From GCA-003244245 sp039924425 (GTDB lineage Bacteria; Actinomycetota; Actinomycetes; Mycobacteriales; Pseudonocardiaceae): DNA of 22,762 nt. Below the pieces are notes generated by a model. The model saw only the letters and a list, made by a program, of their open reading frames with translations, was not told the DNA's origin and made no database searches. A program made the translations under genes and the position numbers. How positions within the stretch are numbered: the stretch's first letter is position 1; each line of letters starts with the position of its first letter. The stretch lies in contig JBDTAX010000130.1 of NCBI GenBank assembly GCA_039924425.1, positions 1-22,762 of the forward strand, written 5' to 3'. This document shows, one piece after another, positions 21,232 through 22,762 of the stretch.

Positions 21232-22762
21232 GTGCTGACCCAGCGGATCGCCGACGAGCTCGAGGTGCCCGAGCGGCAGGTGAGGGCCGCTGTCGAGTTG
21301 CTTGATGGTGGGGCCACCGTGCCGTTCGTCGCCCGGTACCGCAAGGAAGCCACCGGCGGGCTGGACGACACGCAGCTGCGCACCCTGGAGGAACGGCTGC
21401 ACTACCTGCGAGAGCTGGAGGAGCGCCGCACGGCGATTCTCAACTCCATCCGCGAGCAGGGCAAGCTCGACGACGCGCTCGAGGCGCGGATCATGGCGGT
21501 CGACTCGAAGGCCCGGCTGGAGGATCTCTACCTGCCCTACAAGCCCAAGCGCCGGACCAAGGCGCAGATCGCCCGGGAAGCCGGCTTGGAGCCGCTGGCC
21601 GAGGCGCTGCTCACCGACCCAACCCAGGATCCGCACACCACCGCCGCGGCCTACGTGGACCCCGAGCGCGGCGTCGCTGACTCCGCCGCCGCTCTGGAGG
21701 GCGCCCGCGCCATCCTGGTCGAGCGCTTCGCCGAGGACGCCGACCTCATCGGGTCCCTGCGCGAGCGGATGTGGTCGCGGGGCCGGATGGTCTCCCGGGT
21801 GCGCGAGAGCCAGCGGGAGGCCGGCGCGAAGTTCGCGGACTACTTCGAGTTCTCCGAGCCCTTCACGAAGCTGCCCTCGCACCGCATCCTGGCCCTGTTC
21901 CGCGGCGAGAAAGAGGGCGTCCTGGACCTGTCTCCCGAGCCGGAGTCCGAACCCGAGCCGACTTTGGAATGCGCCGCCCCCGCACCGAGCAGTTATGAAC
22001 AGGCCATCGCGGCTCGCTTCAGCGTGGACGAACGGGGTCGCCCGGCCGATGGCTGGCTGGCCGACACGGTGCGCTGGGCCTGGCGCACCCGGATCCTGCT
22101 GCACCTGGGCATCGACCTGCGGATGCGGATGCGCCAGGCGGCCGAGCACGAGGCGGTGCGGGTGTTCGCCACCAACCTGCGCGACCTGCTGCTCGCCGCG
22201 CCCGCGGGCGCCCGGGCGACCATGGGCCTGGACCCCGGCTACCGCACCGGCGTCAAGGTCGCGGTCATCGACGCGACCGGCAAGGTGGTCGCCACCGAGA
22301 CCATCTACCCGCACGTTCCGCAGCGTCGTTGGGACGAGGCGCTGTCCGTGCTCACCCGCCTGGCCACGGCGCATCACGTGGAGCTCATCGCGATCGGAAA
22401 CGGCACCGCCTCCCGGGAAACCGACAAGCTGGCCACCGAACTGGTCACGCGGTTGAGTGTCACCAAAGCTGTAGTGTCCGAGGCGGGTGCCTCGGTGTAC
22501 TCCGCCTCGGCCTACGCCTCCGCGGAGCTGCCCGAGCTGGACGTGTCGCTGCGCGGCGCGGTGTCGATCGCGCGCCGGTTGCAGGACCCGCTCGCGGAGC
22601 TCGTCAAGATCGAACCCAGGTCGATCGGCGTCGGCCAGTACCAGCACGACCTGCCCGAAGCCGCGCTGTCCCGCTCGTTGGACGCGGTGGTGGAGGACTG
22701 CGTGAACGCCGTCGGCGTCGACGTCAACACCGCGTCGGTGCCACTGCTGCGGCGAGTGTCGG
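21232..22762 (+). CDS. tex: Tex-family RNA-binding transcription accessory protein (C-terminus beyond right edge)
   Basis: The first 510 residues of Tex (usually about 770-800) are present from GTG 21232, just after GGAGGAG. They show the Tex N-domain (VARYRKEATGGLDDTQLRTL, later RLEDLYLPYKPKRRTKAQIA). The YqgF/RNase H-like fold starts near residue 331 (MGLDPGYRTGVKVAVID), and the linker SIGVGQYQHDL leads towards the helix-hairpin-helix. The S1 RNA-binding domain would follow off the edge. Tex is a widespread housekeeping factor linked to transcription and RNA handling; it binds nucleic acid and helps cope with toxins and stress. The frame is open to the window end. Residues about 225-245 hold an acidic Glu/Pro insert (SPEPESEPEP). 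Confidence 0.95.
   Translation, partial: MLTQRIADELEVPERQVRAAVELLDGGATVPFVARYRKEATGGLDDTQLRTLEERLHYLRELEERRTAILNSIREQGKLDDALEARIMAVDSKARLEDLYLPYKPKRRTKAQIAREAGLEPLAEALLTDPTQDPHTTAAAYVDPERGVADSAAALEGARAILVERFAEDADLIGSLRERMWSRGRMVSRVRESQREAGAKFADYFEFSEPFTKLPSHRILALFRGEKEGVLDLSPEPESEPEPTLECAAPAPSSYEQAIAARFSVDERGRPADGWLADTVRWAWRTRILLHLGIDLRMRMRQAAEHEAVRVFATNLRDLLLAAPAGARATMGLDPGYRTGVKVAVIDATGKVVATETIYPHVPQRRWDEALSVLTRLATAHHVELIAIGNGTASRETDKLATELVTRLSVTKAVVSEAGASVYSASAYASAELPELDVSLRGAVSIARRLQDPLAELVKIEPRSIGVGQYQHDLPEAALSRSLDAVVEDCVNAVGVDVNTASVPLLRRVS

Noticed and set aside
21073..22647. Long minus-strand open frame of 524 codons opposite tex
   Set aside because: Composition is that of a GC-rich antisense shadow (Arg/Gly/His rich, no domain), while the plus frame matches Tex throughout.

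Overview
The window is GC-rich DNA (most coding stretches about 70% G+C, with frequent GTG starts and leaderless or short-leader promoters). It reads as a chromosome segment of an actinomycete. The complete Emb-type arabinosyltransferase beside a GtrA protein implies an arabinogalactan cell wall, which points to the Mycobacteriales/Pseudonocardiales side of the phylum. Pseudonocardiales is my best guess; no rRNA or other marker gene is present to fix it.

Layout. Bases 1-2200 hold the start of an XRE regulator leaving the left edge, a GntR regulator remnant and an NCS2-type nucleobase permease that has lost its first membrane segments and its own stop. Two copies of a short dispersed repeat end this block. 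Bases 2204-5975 are a divergent cell-wall pair, the arabinosyltransferase (minus) and gtrA (plus). Bases 5976-7200 form a lower-GC accessory island with stacked hairpins, a hypothetical gene translationally coupled to a 30-residue zinc-ribbon peptide, and the broken N-terminus of a radical SAM enzyme. Bases 7300-9999 carry an MgtE-N/CBS regulatory protein and an Nramp-type transporter, a likely Mg2+/Mn2+ uptake pair. Bases 10016-12197 encode a beta-helix lipoprotein and a BatA-like VWA membrane protein. Bases 12350-14570 hold a three-fold symmetric ricin-type secreted lectin, a two-TM SLATT-like protein, a PadR regulator and a lipoprotein.

The most interesting part is 14578-18820, on the minus strand: ECF-like sigma factor, then a membrane-anchored Rieske protein (ATGA overlap), and further on a lipid-anchored cupredoxin and a Tat-exported metallophosphoesterase (ATGA overlap). 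A 31-bp motif (26/31 identical) lies upstream of both the sigma gene and the cupredoxin gene at almost the same distance from the start codons, so the set looks like one autoregulated extracytoplasmic redox regulon. The Rieske protein sits where an anti-sigma factor is expected. The regulon has been split by an insertion of about 1.4 kb carrying an alpha/beta hydrolase. The last 39 bp of the Rieske gene occur on both sides of that insertion, and a MITE-like inverted repeat lies inside it.

Bases 18861-22762 hold a DUF2127 membrane protein, a two-gene minus-strand unit (Pro/Thr/Ser-tailed exported protein and a membrane protein) and the first two thirds of tex, which runs off the right edge. 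I saw no tRNA, rRNA, CRISPR array or intact transposase.
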